In this document: positions 39,499 through 49,456 of the stretch, one piece after another
Numbering within the stretch: position 1 is the stretch's first letter
Layout: each line of letters begins with the position of its first letter
NCBI GenBank assembly: GCA_964423615.1
Contig: CAYRFQ010000026.1
Location: forward strand, 1 to 64,000
Reading direction: 5' to 3'
DNA length: 64,000 nucleotides
Source: CAYRFQ01 sp964423615
GTDB taxonomy: Bacteria; Planctomycetota; Planctomycetia; Gemmatales; Gemmataceae
The notes under the pieces: model-generated
The model's input: the letters and a program-made list of their open reading frames with translations, nothing else
The model's database searches: none
What the model was told of the DNA's origin: nothing
Translations under genes and position numbers: made by a program

Positions 39499-40782
39499 AT
39501 GACAGATCGTTCGAAAGAATTCAAGCCGGGGCTAGTGCCTCGGCTTTTCCTTTGTTATCTCCTCGGTAGTTTCTACTTCGGTTTTGTCTGCGTCGTTCAA
39601 GCAGACGAAACGACCGAGGCCCAATTTATCGTCCGGTCGGCCGACGCCAAAGAAGTACTGGGCCAGTTGGAAAAGATCACAAAGAACTGGGACTTGACCC
39701 TCATGTCGGCAAAACCGACCGTCGTTCCGCACACCCAACTCATCAGCGTGCGTCAAAAAGATGTACAAATTCCGGGCTTTCCGTCAGGCCCTCAACTCTG
39801 CCTGACGAGTGGAACCAGACTCGTTATCGATCCGAAAAAAAAGATCGAACTTGTCGATGAGCACGTCTCGGTCAGCTTACAGCAGGCCGTAAGACCAACA
39901 GACCGGCAACCTCTTCGGGTGTTTCTTCCATTCGTCAAAGCCATCTGGCTCGCGGCTCCAGACCGTCTCCCAGACGAAATCGCGTTCCGTCGAGAGTTCT
40001 TGGAGTCACCACGTCGACAAGACGTCATTCTGCTACGAAGTGGTGATCGAATTCTCGGAACCGTGTTAGCACTCGACACCAAAACGGGGTGTAAACTCAA
40101 ATCGAGAAAAACGGAAATCCTCATTCCATTCCATCAGATCGCGGCGATCGGATTCAACTCCAACCTGCTTGCCCCGTCACGCACCACCGGACTGAGCGCT
40201 CGTTGCATCTTGGCCGGAGGGGAGCGAGTCACTCTGACGTCTGCCATGATCAACCCGAAACAACACTCGTTGGTCGGGAAAACTGCGGAAGGTGGAAAAA
40301 TCGTATTTCCACTCAAAGCCCTTCTGAGTCTCCAGATCGACAACGGAGCGGCGACCTACTTATCAGACTTAAATCCAACGAAATATACGCACACCCCTTT
40401 CTTGTCGATCCGCTGGCTTTACCGAATTAATCGTAACGTTGTGGGCCACACTTTACGCCTCTCGAACGGCGTCAGAGACCGAGGAGTAGGCATGCACAGC
40501 GCAAGTCAACTCACATACAAACTGGACGCGAAATATCGTTGGTTCGAGGCAGATGTAGGTCTCGACGCGATAACGGGACGAAAGGGGGACGTCGTCGTTT
40601 CGATCCTCCGAGAAGGCAACCCGAAACAACTGTGGTCAGCCAAACTGAACAACGAACAACGAGAGCGTACCGTTCGACTCAACGTGAAAGGCCTGAGGAC
40701 CCTCATCCTTAGAGTCGATTTTGGGCGGTTTGGAGATGTCGGAGATCACGTCAACTGGGCAGATGCCCGTTTAATTAAATGA
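39499..40782 (+). CDS. NPCBM-domain exported protein
   Basis: A 427-residue protein with a signal segment (LVPRLFLCYLLGSFYFGFVCVVQA). The N-terminal two thirds look like the beta-rich domain seen in planctomycete NPCBM proteins. The C-terminal 140 residues are an NPCBM/NEW2-like carbohydrate-binding domain (DRGVGMHSASQLTYKLDAKYRWFEA... then VDFGRFGDVGDHVNWADARL). It is the last gene of the MoxR cluster. I start at ATG 39499 after AGGAA; an in-frame GTG at 39475 overlaps the previous stop. Confidence 0.85.
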   Translation: MTDRSKEFKPGLVPRLFLCYLLGSFYFGFVCVVQADETTEAQFIVRSADAKEVLGQLEKITKNWDLTLMSAKPTVVPHTQLISVRQKDVQIPGFPSGPQLCLTSGTRLVIDPKKKIELVDEHVSVSLQQAVRPTDRQPLRVFLPFVKAIWLAAPDRLPDEIAFRREFLESPRRQDVILLRSGDRILGTVLALDTKTGCKLKSRKTEILIPFHQIAAIGFNSNLLAPSRTTGLSARCILAGGERVTLTSAMINPKQHSLVGKTAEGGKIVFPLKALLSLQIDNGAATYLSDLNPTKYTHTPFLSIRWLYRINRNVVGHTLRLSNGVRDRGVGMHSASQLTYKLDAKYRWFEADVGLDAITGRKGDVVVSILREGNPKQLWSAKLNNEQRERTVRLNVKGLRTLILRVDFGRFGDVGDHVNWADARLIK

Positions 40783-40841
40783 GATCGAGCGAACAGACGG
40801 GAAATGGATTGGGCGATCGAAATTGCAAGACAACGTGAGCA

Positions 40842-41078
40842 CTACCAACACCGAACGGAAATGTCGTTAATCACCTTCAAAGGCGTCATATCGGTTGCGA
40901 GTTGATGAGCAAGTTGACACGTACGATACGTTTCCGTTCGACCTTGCAGGACCACACTCGTGGCACCCGCCATGACGCGAAGTTCACGAACCGTCGTTCC
41001 AAGCTGGTTTTGCAGCCGCGCCTCCAGCTCTTCATTTCGGTAATGCAGTGGTTCGAACATTTCGGATAAAAACCTCAT
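40842..41078 (-). CDS. Small BON-like domain protein
   Basis: A 78-residue protein. The alternation RELRVMAGATSVVLQGRTETYRTCQLAHQLA...VINDISV is that of a BON domain (beta-alpha-beta-beta-alpha with a G-x-V-x-L-x-G turn), a fold that binds membranes or ligands. No signal peptide. I start at 41078, where AAAGGAATG lies at good spacing; the frame is open 24 codons further. Confidence 0.65.
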   Translation of the reverse strand: MRFLSEMFEPLHYRNEELEARLQNQLGTTVRELRVMAGATSVVLQGRTETYRTCQLAHQLATDMTPLKVINDISVRCW

Positions 41079-41693
41079 CGTGCATTCCTTTACTGTGTGA
41101 CACCCATTGGGTCGACTGAAATGGTCGCCAATCAAATATACACATTCCATGTACGTTATATTTTGGAATTGAAGTCGTCAACGATAATTTCATTACGATT
41201 TTACTGACAAGAAATAAGAACGACTGATATCAAAAAAGTGCGAGTTCAAGCGAGTAAGAGAGTTAGGAAGCGACAAACAACCGTACCGAAAACCAGGTTT
41301 GGAATGGATGATCCGGGTACTCGTGTTTTTGCGTCAATCGAAATTCGCGCTTCGCTCGTTTTTAGAATCGTTACCACACGAAGTGCTTCAGTGCTCGCCA
41401 GAATTTTGGAATTTGGATTTCTCGGCAAATCGTATTTCCACGCGGCTCGCGCACATAAACAACGAACATCGAATTCCAAAGTCCAGAGCCACATCCCAAA
41501 TTGCTTCAGTAAGACATTTCGTACTCGAACTCGCCGAAATGATCCAGACAATGCGGCTTCACGGCAAACAGTCAAACGGTTTCACGAAGAGTCACTCTGG
41601 TTTTTGGTCTCCAATCGACCACTCCCTCTTGTAGAACTCCACAATCCAGAGGCTCCCCCCAACGATCGAAAGCTCCCACTTCTTTCAAACCGA
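41079..41693. other. Intergenic region (615 bp), nothing recognised
   Basis: AT-richer than its surroundings. No reading frame with family motifs or a good ribosome site. It should contain the promoter of the BON gene and the 3' end of the PPC-gene transcript. Confidence 0.5.
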
Positions 41694-43760
41694 TTACTTC
41701 CTCGTGATCGACAATCGCAACACTGGACTCGAGTACGCGATCTTGACCACAAAGTTAATGGAGACGTTAGCGAGGATAGCGACTGGAACATCTTCAATGG
41801 GTGCAGCATTCGCAGCGGCTTTCAGAACGATGTGGCCCTTTGTGCCTTTACCCAACAGAGTTTTGCTTTTTCCGGCTATGATAGTCACTCCCGGCGGAAG
41901 CGGGTTGCCATACACACGCCCGAGATGTCGCAGTAGAACGTCCGCAGTTACATTTTTCGTGTAATTCGGATTTCGTTCGATCGTAAAGTCGATCTTGACT
42001 TCCTGTCCGGGCTTCAAAGAAACTTTGTCCTTGTCGAGTTTCACGTTTAGGATGTCGGAAGGGTCAGTCACAACGACCGTCTGCATGTTCACGTCAAGCG
42101 TTCCACGCCCGCCCCCAGGAAAGTATAGTTCCTGGTTCGGAGTCGATTCCCGCAAGGCCCATTCCTCTTTTCCGCCTATCTTGAGCTTACCCTTGCCGAC
42201 GATACGAACGTTGGCGAACGCGTGCTTGGCCAACTCGTCCGCACTAACCACGATGACCCCTTGCTCCATACTCGGAGGAATCGTCAGCTTGCTCGCGGTG
42301 ACGCCTTTCGGGAGCCCCTCGACGAAAACTTCCACCGGCCCATTGAACCCATTTGTCCGATCGAGATGAACGAACCACGTTGTTCGCGAACCTGGCCCAA
42401 TCATGGCCTTGTCGGGATCACACCGGAGGGCAAAATCTTGTTCGACCCAGTTCGCTCTCACGAAGTACACGGAAGTCGGAGAGCCTTTGCTGTTGAGATC
42501 ACGGACTCGCAACACGTACTTACCATCCCGGGTTGGGTTGAACACCAGCGATGGCTCGCTCCCATGAGAAGTGTAATCGCTTTTCAGGATTCGTCCGTCG
42601 GGCAACATGATGTCCAGCACTGCGTGGGCCGTAGAATTCAAGTCGGTCGCAAAACGTCGAGCCACCACCTGAAAGTGAATGGCTTGGCCCTTCTTCGCGT
42701 CGAATACGAAGTGGTCGAGATCACGTGTTCGTCCGAGCCGTCCGTTGATGCCACAGGGAACGGTCATCGGGGTCGCCGATTCGGGTGTGTCGTTGCTTTC
42801 TTTCTCAAGGAGTTGCGGAAGGTCGCTCACGACCACAGTCACCGGATTCGTTCGTTCGCCGTTGTCCAAGGATAAAGGAAGTGTGTGGACGCCCAGTCCT
42901 GAAGGCGAAACGACCTTGGCCTTCACTCCAAATTTTTCGGCCGTGCCAATGGCCACCACACCAGTCGTCTTCGAAGGATTGACCGCGAGAGGGTAAATGT
43001 GGGTGGCGTGTGGTTCGTTCGTGGCTTGGATGGCGTAGACCCATCGAGCATCTCCCTCGTACGTCGACTCTCGAACTTGCAGGTAGAACGTACCAGACTT
43101 CTTCGTTGTGTACGACAATAGCGGATCCGCAAAGTAGAAGTGGTCGTTCGAGGCGAGTTCCCGCCCTTCGTCGTCGTACAAGACCAACATCGGTTTGGCG
43201 TGTTGTTGGAGGTCGTGGATTTTGTCTTGAAGCCGGGCACAGAACATCTCGAACGTGAGGTGTTCTCCGGCTTGGGCGGTGAACTTAAAATAGTCGACAT
43301 CTTCGTCGACTTCGAGCCGACCGGTCAGAACCAAAGGAAGTTTGATCGACTGGGCATCCGGTTTGGTGTTGTTCTTCCGAGCTTCAGGAACGACGGGATC
43401 ATCGACGACAACAATTTGGCCAAGGCTCGAAACTCCGATCTTGCTCACCAAGCGAAATTCGCGTGGCCCCAGTTTCGCATCGGGAGAGACTTTGACTTTG
43501 ACTTTGACTCGTATAACAGGACGTTTCGACGTTGTAGGCTTGGGCTTTTCGATTTCTCCCACGATTCCCTCCCCGTCGAACAGGGCGTGATAGGTATCGA
43601 CGAAGTTCATTCGTCCCTGGACCGTGATGGTCGTTGTCTGCCCCCTTTGGACGGCCACAGGGTCGGTGTGGGTGATCATAGGAAAGGATGTTTGGGCGAC
43701 GACTGAGCTACTGGCCAGCAGACTTACGGACGCCGCGAGGAAAAAAGCCAATTGTTTCAT
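41694..43760 (-). CDS. Exported protein with bacterial pre-peptidase (PPC) domains
   Basis: A 688-residue secreted protein with a signal peptide (MKQLAFFLAASVSLLASSSVVAQ). An N-terminal Ig-like segment is followed by two PPC-type beta domains: one at about 140-245 (VDEDVDYFKFTAQAGEHLTF, SGTFYLQVRES) and one at about 345-450 (RTRDLDHFVFDAKKGQAIHF, DGKYVLRVRDL). More beta domains continue to the end. No catalytic domain is seen. It is the last gene of a minus-strand trio with the WD40 and DUF1549/1553 genes, an arrangement common in planctomycetes. Confidence 0.88.
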   Translation of the reverse strand: MKQLAFFLAASVSLLASSSVVAQTSFPMITHTDPVAVQRGQTTTITVQGRMNFVDTYHALFDGEGIVGEIEKPKPTTSKRPVIRVKVKVKVSPDAKLGPREFRLVSKIGVSSLGQIVVVDDPVVPEARKNNTKPDAQSIKLPLVLTGRLEVDEDVDYFKFTAQAGEHLTFEMFCARLQDKIHDLQQHAKPMLVLYDDEGRELASNDHFYFADPLLSYTTKKSGTFYLQVRESTYEGDARWVYAIQATNEPHATHIYPLAVNPSKTTGVVAIGTAEKFGVKAKVVSPSGLGVHTLPLSLDNGERTNPVTVVVSDLPQLLEKESNDTPESATPMTVPCGINGRLGRTRDLDHFVFDAKKGQAIHFQVVARRFATDLNSTAHAVLDIMLPDGRILKSDYTSHGSEPSLVFNPTRDGKYVLRVRDLNSKGSPTSVYFVRANWVEQDFALRCDPDKAMIGPGSRTTWFVHLDRTNGFNGPVEVFVEGLPKGVTASKLTIPPSMEQGVIVVSADELAKHAFANVRIVGKGKLKIGGKEEWALRESTPNQELYFPGGGRGTLDVNMQTVVVTDPSDILNVKLDKDKVSLKPGQEVKIDFTIERNPNYTKNVTADVLLRHLGRVYGNPLPPGVTIIAGKSKTLLGKGTKGHIVLKAAANAAPIEDVPVAILANVSINFVVKIAYSSPVLRLSITRK

Positions 43761-43817
43761 CGTTGGTCCCGGTTCGAGTGGTGAAGAGGATCGGGGATAG
43801 TGGATGACAGTGCGTTG

Positions 43818-45473
43818 TCACTTAAAAAACTTCGGTGCTGGCAGTCGTTTGCCTCTCAAAGCCTGTTGGACCATCCTTGGCGATTGCAACGTCTTCCAGG
43901 CGGAGGCATCATCGATCTGCCGTCCTCGCATCGTCCAGCGTGCCTGCTTGGTCAATTCTTTCGTCGTCGATACATAGCCCACCGGCGTGTGGGCCAACCA
44001 TCTGTGTTTCTGGTCTTCGCTGGGTAACGACAACAGCGTCAAAGCGTGGGTCCCGCGAGCATCCCAAAGTCGAACGAACCCATCGAACGTCCCGGTAGCG
44101 ATCCATCGGCTATCCGGCGAAATGGCAACCGCGTAAACAGGGGAGTTAACACGAATCGCTCGTATCGATCCTCCCGATGATCCGTTCCAGATTCGGACGT
44201 ATTGGTCGGCACTTGCCGAAACCAACAGTTTTCCGTCGTTGCTGAAAGCCAACTCCTGCACGGCCGCACGATGTCCACGCTGGAGTTTGTCTCGCGTTCC
44301 CGTTTCGGTGTTCCACCAGTACAAAGCCGATTCGAAACCCGACGATACGACGTATTTTCCATTGGGGTGAAACGCGACCGACAACACGTCCTCCTTCATG
44401 CCGCCGAGCGTGAATCGGCCTTTTCCGGATTCGACTTCGGTCAGCCGGACGGTGCGGTCTTTGCTCACTGTGGCGAGCAGTTCACCTTGGGGACCAAAAT
44501 CGACAGCATACACAAAATCCGAATGCCCTTTAATTGTTGTTCGGTGGTCGAGCTTGGGTACGCTCCACCGGCGAATCGTCTGATCAAAGCTGACCGAGAC
44601 AAGTTCTTGGCTGTCGGGACGAAAGGCCACAGAGAAAACAACGTCGGAATGATCGCGAGCCGTTGCGACATTTTTCCAATCGCTCACCTGGAAGAGACGA
44701 AGTTCTCCCCTCGCCGAAGGTTGGCCACCGCCAACTGCGAGAAACTTGCCGTCGGGAGAGAAGCGAACGTCGTTCACCGCACCGAGAAAACTAGTGAGCA
44801 CCTTCACCGGTCGTATTGTCTTCAAGTCCCAAACCGTCACCTGCCCATAAGCTCCGGTCGCCAACACGTTGCCTTTGGGATGAAACGCCACGGCAGTCAC
44901 GGGTGCCAGCGGCCCAACTTTGATTCGCAGGTCGAGTAGGGTGGGCGTGCTTTTGCCGAAATGTCCACGCGGTGGCGTAGTGGTCGTCGGTAACACCACA
45001 TCACGGAAACGCCGCTTGCGAGGTTTTCTGGGAATGGTAGCCTTGGCAATGTCGTCGGGGACCGTTCCTTCTTTCGCGCCGCCATCAATCCATCGTTTCA
45101 AAACCTCTATCTGATGGTCGGGCAGCGGGTCTCCGTCGAGAGGCATTCTTCGATTCGGGTTCTTGCTAAACAGTAGTTGGATCATCAAACTGTTCGAACT
45201 GTTGCCAACTTTCAACACCTTCGTTTTGCCCTTCGTTCCCTCGAAGATGTTTTCGTAGGAGTCGAGTGCCAGACCACCGGAAACGCTTGGCTTGCGAATG
45301 AGCCGTGACGAATGACAGAACGAACAATTCTTGCGAAGAATCGGACGAACATCTTTCCAATAGGTCGGGACGTCATTTGCGTCCGCGATCGAGATGGGAC
45401 TGAGCACGGCGAAGATCGCAACCGTCGCGACCAGTCGGGAGATGGTAGGTGGTGGCATGGTCATTGATTTCAT
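43818..45473 (-). CDS. Exported cytochrome-c (PSCyt1-like) / WD40-repeat protein
   Basis: A 551-residue protein. After a signal peptide (residues 1-32) there is a Planctomycete cytochrome C-type domain with the heme site CSFCH at residues 50-54 and RMPLDGDPLPDHQIEVLKRWIDGG. A linker leads to seven or so WD40 blades from about residue 180 (LATGAYGQVTVWD, FSVAFRPDSQELVSVSFD, LLVSASADQYVRIWN, WIATGTFDGFVRLWD). It is probably a periplasmic propeller scaffold working with the DUF1549/1553 protein. Three Met codons are close together at the start, so the first residue is uncertain. Confidence 0.9.
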   Translation of the reverse strand: MKSMTMPPPTISRLVATVAIFAVLSPISIADANDVPTYWKDVRPILRKNCSFCHSSRLIRKPSVSGGLALDSYENIFEGTKGKTKVLKVGNSSNSLMIQLLFSKNPNRRMPLDGDPLPDHQIEVLKRWIDGGAKEGTVPDDIAKATIPRKPRKRRFRDVVLPTTTTPPRGHFGKSTPTLLDLRIKVGPLAPVTAVAFHPKGNVLATGAYGQVTVWDLKTIRPVKVLTSFLGAVNDVRFSPDGKFLAVGGGQPSARGELRLFQVSDWKNVATARDHSDVVFSVAFRPDSQELVSVSFDQTIRRWSVPKLDHRTTIKGHSDFVYAVDFGPQGELLATVSKDRTVRLTEVESGKGRFTLGGMKEDVLSVAFHPNGKYVVSSGFESALYWWNTETGTRDKLQRGHRAAVQELAFSNDGKLLVSASADQYVRIWNGSSGGSIRAIRVNSPVYAVAISPDSRWIATGTFDGFVRLWDARGTHALTLLSLPSEDQKHRWLAHTPVGYVSTTKELTKQARWTMRGRQIDDASAWKTLQSPRMVQQALRGKRLPAPKFFK

Positions 45474-45703
45474 TGGGTGGGTCGTGTGCTCGTGATTTAC
45501 CCCTCAGAGGAAGAACTCCTCGAACGAAGTCCTGCTCCCAACTTCGCGGGGAGAGGGACATTCAACGCCGAGCAGTTCTCAAAGTCCTTCTCCCCCGTTT
45601 GTTTTCGCTACGACAGGTCGTCGCAAAAGTTCCTGGGGGAGAACGTTCCTATCTCAAGAAGGGGTTGGGTGACTATGCGTCATGGCGTGTTCGGGGTCGT
45701 CTG

Positions 45704-48136
45704 TTAGTGCGTAAAAACGAACTCGCGAGAGTTCAACAAAGCCCAAAGGACGTCCTCCAAACCTTCGCGTCGGTTCGGGGCTTGCGTGATCCAAAACTTC
45801 GCTCGATTGATTTCGCTCGAACTCGGTGGCCGAGAGAGCGTGGCGAGATACAACTCGGTAATGGCCTCGGTGTCTTTCGTTTTCGCCTTGAGCAGGTTCG
45901 CCAGACGTCCCTTCGGATGGGACAGTTTTGGGTTCAAGAAATCGCCGTGCAACAAGTGCAACGCCTGGGCGATATTCGGTTCTTTGGTTCGCTCGCACTC
46001 GCACGTGATCTTTCGCTCGGGACGACCAAACGTGTCCAGGAAGAAAGAAGCAACTTGCGAATCGGGCAGTTGGATGGCTCGTGTTCCCAACGGCAACCCT
46101 GTGTATTTCGTCGTGGTCCCTGTCGCTGCGTCGATCGCGTCGGCGAGTTGTTCTGCCGTCAGCCTTCGGATCGTGAACCGTGTGTAGAACATGTTCGCGG
46201 CATCAACCTTGTTTTCAGCCGTTACCTTCGAACTGAGCTGATACACCCGCGAGTTCATGATCGTACGAAGCAAGTGCTTCAAATCGAAATTGTGCTTGAC
46301 GAAGTTTTCGGCCAGCGCATCGAGCAGCTCGGGATTACTCGCCGGATTCGTAGCCCGCAGGTCGTCGAGCGGTTCGACAAGACCGCGCCCCATGTAGTAA
46401 CCCCAGAATCGGTTGACCAGGTTCCTCGCAAAATAGTCGTTTTCCTTCGCGGTCATCCACTTCGCCAACGCCACACGGCGATCCAACGGGTCGTCGGTTT
46501 CCTTGCTGCCGAGCGGGTGAGGTTTAACGATACCACCCTTTCGTGGGTGAGTTTGTTCTCCCCCGTTTCGCAAGTACACAACGGTTTCGCGTCCGAACAA
46601 GCCGAACTCTTTACTCGTTTTGGTCCCGACACGAACGAAAAAGGCGGTCATGCCGTAGTAGTCGTCCTGGCTCCATTTTTCGAACGGATGATGGTGGCAT
46701 TTGGCACAACCAATTCGGACACCAAGGAACACTTGGCTGGTCGTTTCGGCCCAGTCGGCGGGATTCCGCGATGTCATGAAGAAGTTAGCAGGACCTTCAG
46801 TGAACGTGCTACCCTCGGCCGTAATGATCTCGCTAGCCATCTTGTCGAGCGACTTACCGTCACGGATACTCGACCGCACCCAGTTGTGAAAACTCCACAT
46901 ACCCCGATCTTGCATCGAGTTTCGATTGATCCTGAGAAGATCGCCCAACTTCAACGCCCAGAAATCGACAAACTCCGGTCGATCGAGTACCTTCTCGATG
47001 GCCTTCTTTCGCTTGTACTCGGATTTGTCGGAAAGGAACGCTCGGATCGACTTCGGCGAAGGCAATGTCCCAATCGTGTCGAGATGAATCCGACGGTAGA
47101 ACTCCAGATCAGAGCAAAGTTCGGAAGGCGTCAGTCCGAGCGATTTCCACTTCCCCATGGCCTTCTCATCGATGAAGTTGTTAGACGCAAACTTCGGGAA
47201 CGAAGTGACTTTCGCATAGGGAAGCGTCACCTGGACGACGGTAGCTTGACCACCGAAACGAACCATGATGTGCGTTTCCCCTTTTCCCTGGGCGGTGATC
47301 AACCCGTCCTTCGTGACCTTTGCGACGCCCTCGTTGAGAGTATCGAATTGGGCCGTCGAAGTGACGTCCTGCTCGACGCCATCAGACCACGTCGCCGTGA
47401 CGAGAATTTGTTGCTTCTCTTTCGGCGACATCGTACGGTGTCGCGGCCAAACTTGTAACTTCGTCACGACAGGATCACGACGGCTTGGCTCGGGAACTCC
47501 ATCTTCGAGCCATTGGCGAATGAGATCATACGCCTGGCCATCTTTTTGCAGCCGATGGCCGCCACCATGTTCCATCACGAGCGACGGTTTCAGTAACAGG
47601 ATGCTTCGCTCCGGATCAGAAACCACTACACGGCGGCCTTCCGCACTCTGGACCACCTGGGCATGATCGAAAATCGGGTCGAAACCCAAAAGGCTCAACT
47701 TAAATCCCCCACGTCCGTGTTGGGCACCGTGGCAAGCTCCCTGATTACACCCCTGGCGAGTGAAGATCGGAACAATGTCGCGACCGAACTCAACGAGGAC
47801 ATCGGCTTTGGCCTTCGTTACCTCAACCGGAACCTGGCGATTCACGCCTTCTGCGACGACATGAATCTTCGTCGTTCCATCGCTGACGGGTTGGACGATG
47901 CCTTGCTCATCGACCTTGGCAATTTGCGAATCTCCAGACGTAAACTTCGCGGCAGACGTGAATTCCTTCTGCTGGCCATTCGCAAAAATCGCCAACACGC
48001 CCAACCGTTGCTGCGCCCGTGGTCCGTCGAGTTGAACTCGGCTAGGATACACTTCCAAAGATTGGAGCGATTCAGCAACAGCAAGGTTGGCGAGGAAGAG
48101 AGTTCCCAAGAACCCGAAGACAAGTGTTCGATACAT
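45704..48136 (-). CDS. DUF1549/DUF1553 exported protein with Big_2-like domain
   Basis: An 810-residue planctomycete protein with a signal peptide (residues 1-21), a Big_2-like Ig segment, a cytochrome-like site with unusual spacing GCNQGACHG, another Ig-like domain, then the DUF1549 (PSCyt2) domain (RRIHLDTIGTLPSPKSIRAF; CAKCHHHPFEKW holds a standard CxxCH) and a C-terminal DUF1553 (PSD1) domain (FARNLVNRFWGYYMGRGLV, LLRTIMNSRVYQLS). The family is linked to polysaccharide or sulfated glycan handling in planctomycetes, but its chemistry is unknown. GAGG lies upstream of the ATG. Confidence 0.93.
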   Translation of the reverse strand: MYRTLVFGFLGTLFLANLAVAESLQSLEVYPSRVQLDGPRAQQRLGVLAIFANGQQKEFTSAAKFTSGDSQIAKVDEQGIVQPVSDGTTKIHVVAEGVNRQVPVEVTKAKADVLVEFGRDIVPIFTRQGCNQGACHGAQHGRGGFKLSLLGFDPIFDHAQVVQSAEGRRVVVSDPERSILLLKPSLVMEHGGGHRLQKDGQAYDLIRQWLEDGVPEPSRRDPVVTKLQVWPRHRTMSPKEKQQILVTATWSDGVEQDVTSTAQFDTLNEGVAKVTKDGLITAQGKGETHIMVRFGGQATVVQVTLPYAKVTSFPKFASNNFIDEKAMGKWKSLGLTPSELCSDLEFYRRIHLDTIGTLPSPKSIRAFLSDKSEYKRKKAIEKVLDRPEFVDFWALKLGDLLRINRNSMQDRGMWSFHNWVRSSIRDGKSLDKMASEIITAEGSTFTEGPANFFMTSRNPADWAETTSQVFLGVRIGCAKCHHHPFEKWSQDDYYGMTAFFVRVGTKTSKEFGLFGRETVVYLRNGGEQTHPRKGGIVKPHPLGSKETDDPLDRRVALAKWMTAKENDYFARNLVNRFWGYYMGRGLVEPLDDLRATNPASNPELLDALAENFVKHNFDLKHLLRTIMNSRVYQLSSKVTAENKVDAANMFYTRFTIRRLTAEQLADAIDAATGTTTKYTGLPLGTRAIQLPDSQVASFFLDTFGRPERKITCECERTKEPNIAQALHLLHGDFLNPKLSHPKGRLANLLKAKTKDTEAITELYLATLSRPPSSSEINRAKFWITQAPNRREGLEDVLWALLNSREFVFTH

Positions 48137-48697
48137 ACCGCAACCTCAAAATGTTCGCGGCCCAGGCGGGAGTGAGCAACCATAAGGGGGGAATAATTGG
48201 ATTGCCATGCCGGGAAGCAGGAGTGCAATAGTTTGCACCAGTTTAAGGCGAAACGAAAATTCGATCAAGATGCGAGTGTTTCGAAATTGACAGTTTTTCG
48301 AGCGAGTCCGAGAGCTATCGTGTTGAGTGATCGTCGACGCTAACTCACTCGTTTCTAGCCTCGGACCGGTTCTGGATAAACACTCTCTTCCCCGACCCAG
48401 GTATCGAGATTCTGAAGAACGTTTTCCAAGGCCAGTCGCCAACAGTAAGCATCAGGGTCAATCACGCCACGTGCCAATTCTGCATCCACAGAATGGCCGA
48501 TGAGTTCGCTAGACCGGGTCCGCCCGGCCAAATACTCAACCAAGGTTGGACCAGGCTAACAATAGAGCGTGCAATCGAATTTGCCCGACTTGGGCACATA
48601 CGAAGTCCGAGGTGAATGGGAAAGTTCAAAAAAAGCTAGCTCTCTAGTCGCGGAAACGAGCCTCCCGTTGTCAACCAAACGATCTCGGCTTTGGCGG
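48137..48697. other. Intergenic region (560 bp)
   Basis: No supported gene. Short open frames here lack ribosome sites and motifs. It should hold the promoter of the DUF1549/1553 operon. Confidence 0.5.
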
Positions 48698-49456
48698 TTA
48701 AAATCCTTCGTGTCGCAACCGTCCCACGATCTTGCCAAACAATCGGTCGGCTACTGTACTCGACGAATTCGGCCAGTACCCGTTCGTCCAATTGACCAGA
48801 TGCATATGATCTCCAGGAAACAGGTCGATCTTCTCACCATAGTTCGCGGATTGGACCGAGACGACGCCATCGTTGGGACCTTCGTGCTTTTCGACGATAT
48901 TATAGGAAAGCAACCAGTCATATCCGCGACCGTGATACTCTCCGGCAACCGAGTAGTAATTCACGAGCGGTGAATCGAGCACCTCTTCGTTGAACTGCCG
49001 ACAACTCGCCGTCGTCAAGTCGTAGAAGCCCGCCGTCGGAATCCCCAAGAAATGCAGCAAAGGACGGATCATCCGCGTCAAGTGCTGCACTCCCCAGTCG
49101 GCAAACGCCGTACCCCGGTGTGGGGTCCCCAGAGTTGTCAAACTGAGCACTCGATCCGCCATCCCGAGCTTGGAAATCATGTAGCGTGCGTCCAACCCAC
49201 CCATACTGTGAGCGATGAGATGGACCGGTTCGTTGGGCATCCGCTCGGCCAAATACCTTTTAAGCTGGAGCGCCCGCTCAGAAATCGAACGAGTCGGACT
49301 CAATCGCGGCGTGAGGATGTTGTTGCCGAACTTGCGCAGCAATTGCGCGATGCCGGGAAAATATTCGGCGATCGTCCACTTCCCCACGGTGTATCGGTCA
49401 AACCCACACAAACCGTGGACCAGCACAATCGGTGATCGTAGTTTTGCAATTTTCAT
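48698..49456 (-). CDS. Alpha/beta-hydrolase lipase
   Basis: A 252-residue triacylglycerol-lipase-like hydrolase. The oxyanion region is VLVHGLCGFD, the nucleophile elbow AHSMGG places Ser84, the acid is probably the Asp of GPNDGVVSVQSA, and the histidine is in GDHMHLVNW. This is the arrangement of bacterial class I lipases. No signal peptide is evident, so export is uncertain. It stands alone between long gaps. Confidence 0.9.
   Translation of the reverse strand: MKIAKLRSPIVLVHGLCGFDRYTVGKWTIAEYFPGIAQLLRKFGNNILTPRLSPTRSISERALQLKRYLAERMPNEPVHLIAHSMGGLDARYMISKLGMADRVLSLTTLGTPHRGTAFADWGVQHLTRMIRPLLHFLGIPTAGFYDLTTASCRQFNEEVLDSPLVNYYSVAGEYHGRGYDWLLSYNIVEKHEGPNDGVVSVQSANYGEKIDLFPGDHMHLVNWTNGYWPNSSSTVADRLFGKIVGRLRHEGF

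Noticed and set aside
41238..41936. 232-codon plus-strand frame
   Set aside because: Half of it is antisense to the PPC gene; no motif or ribosome site.
45449..47458. 669-codon open frame antisense to the DUF1549/1553 gene
   Set aside because: It lies wholly opposite strong coding sequence, is Arg-rich in the way of codon shadows, and has no motifs.
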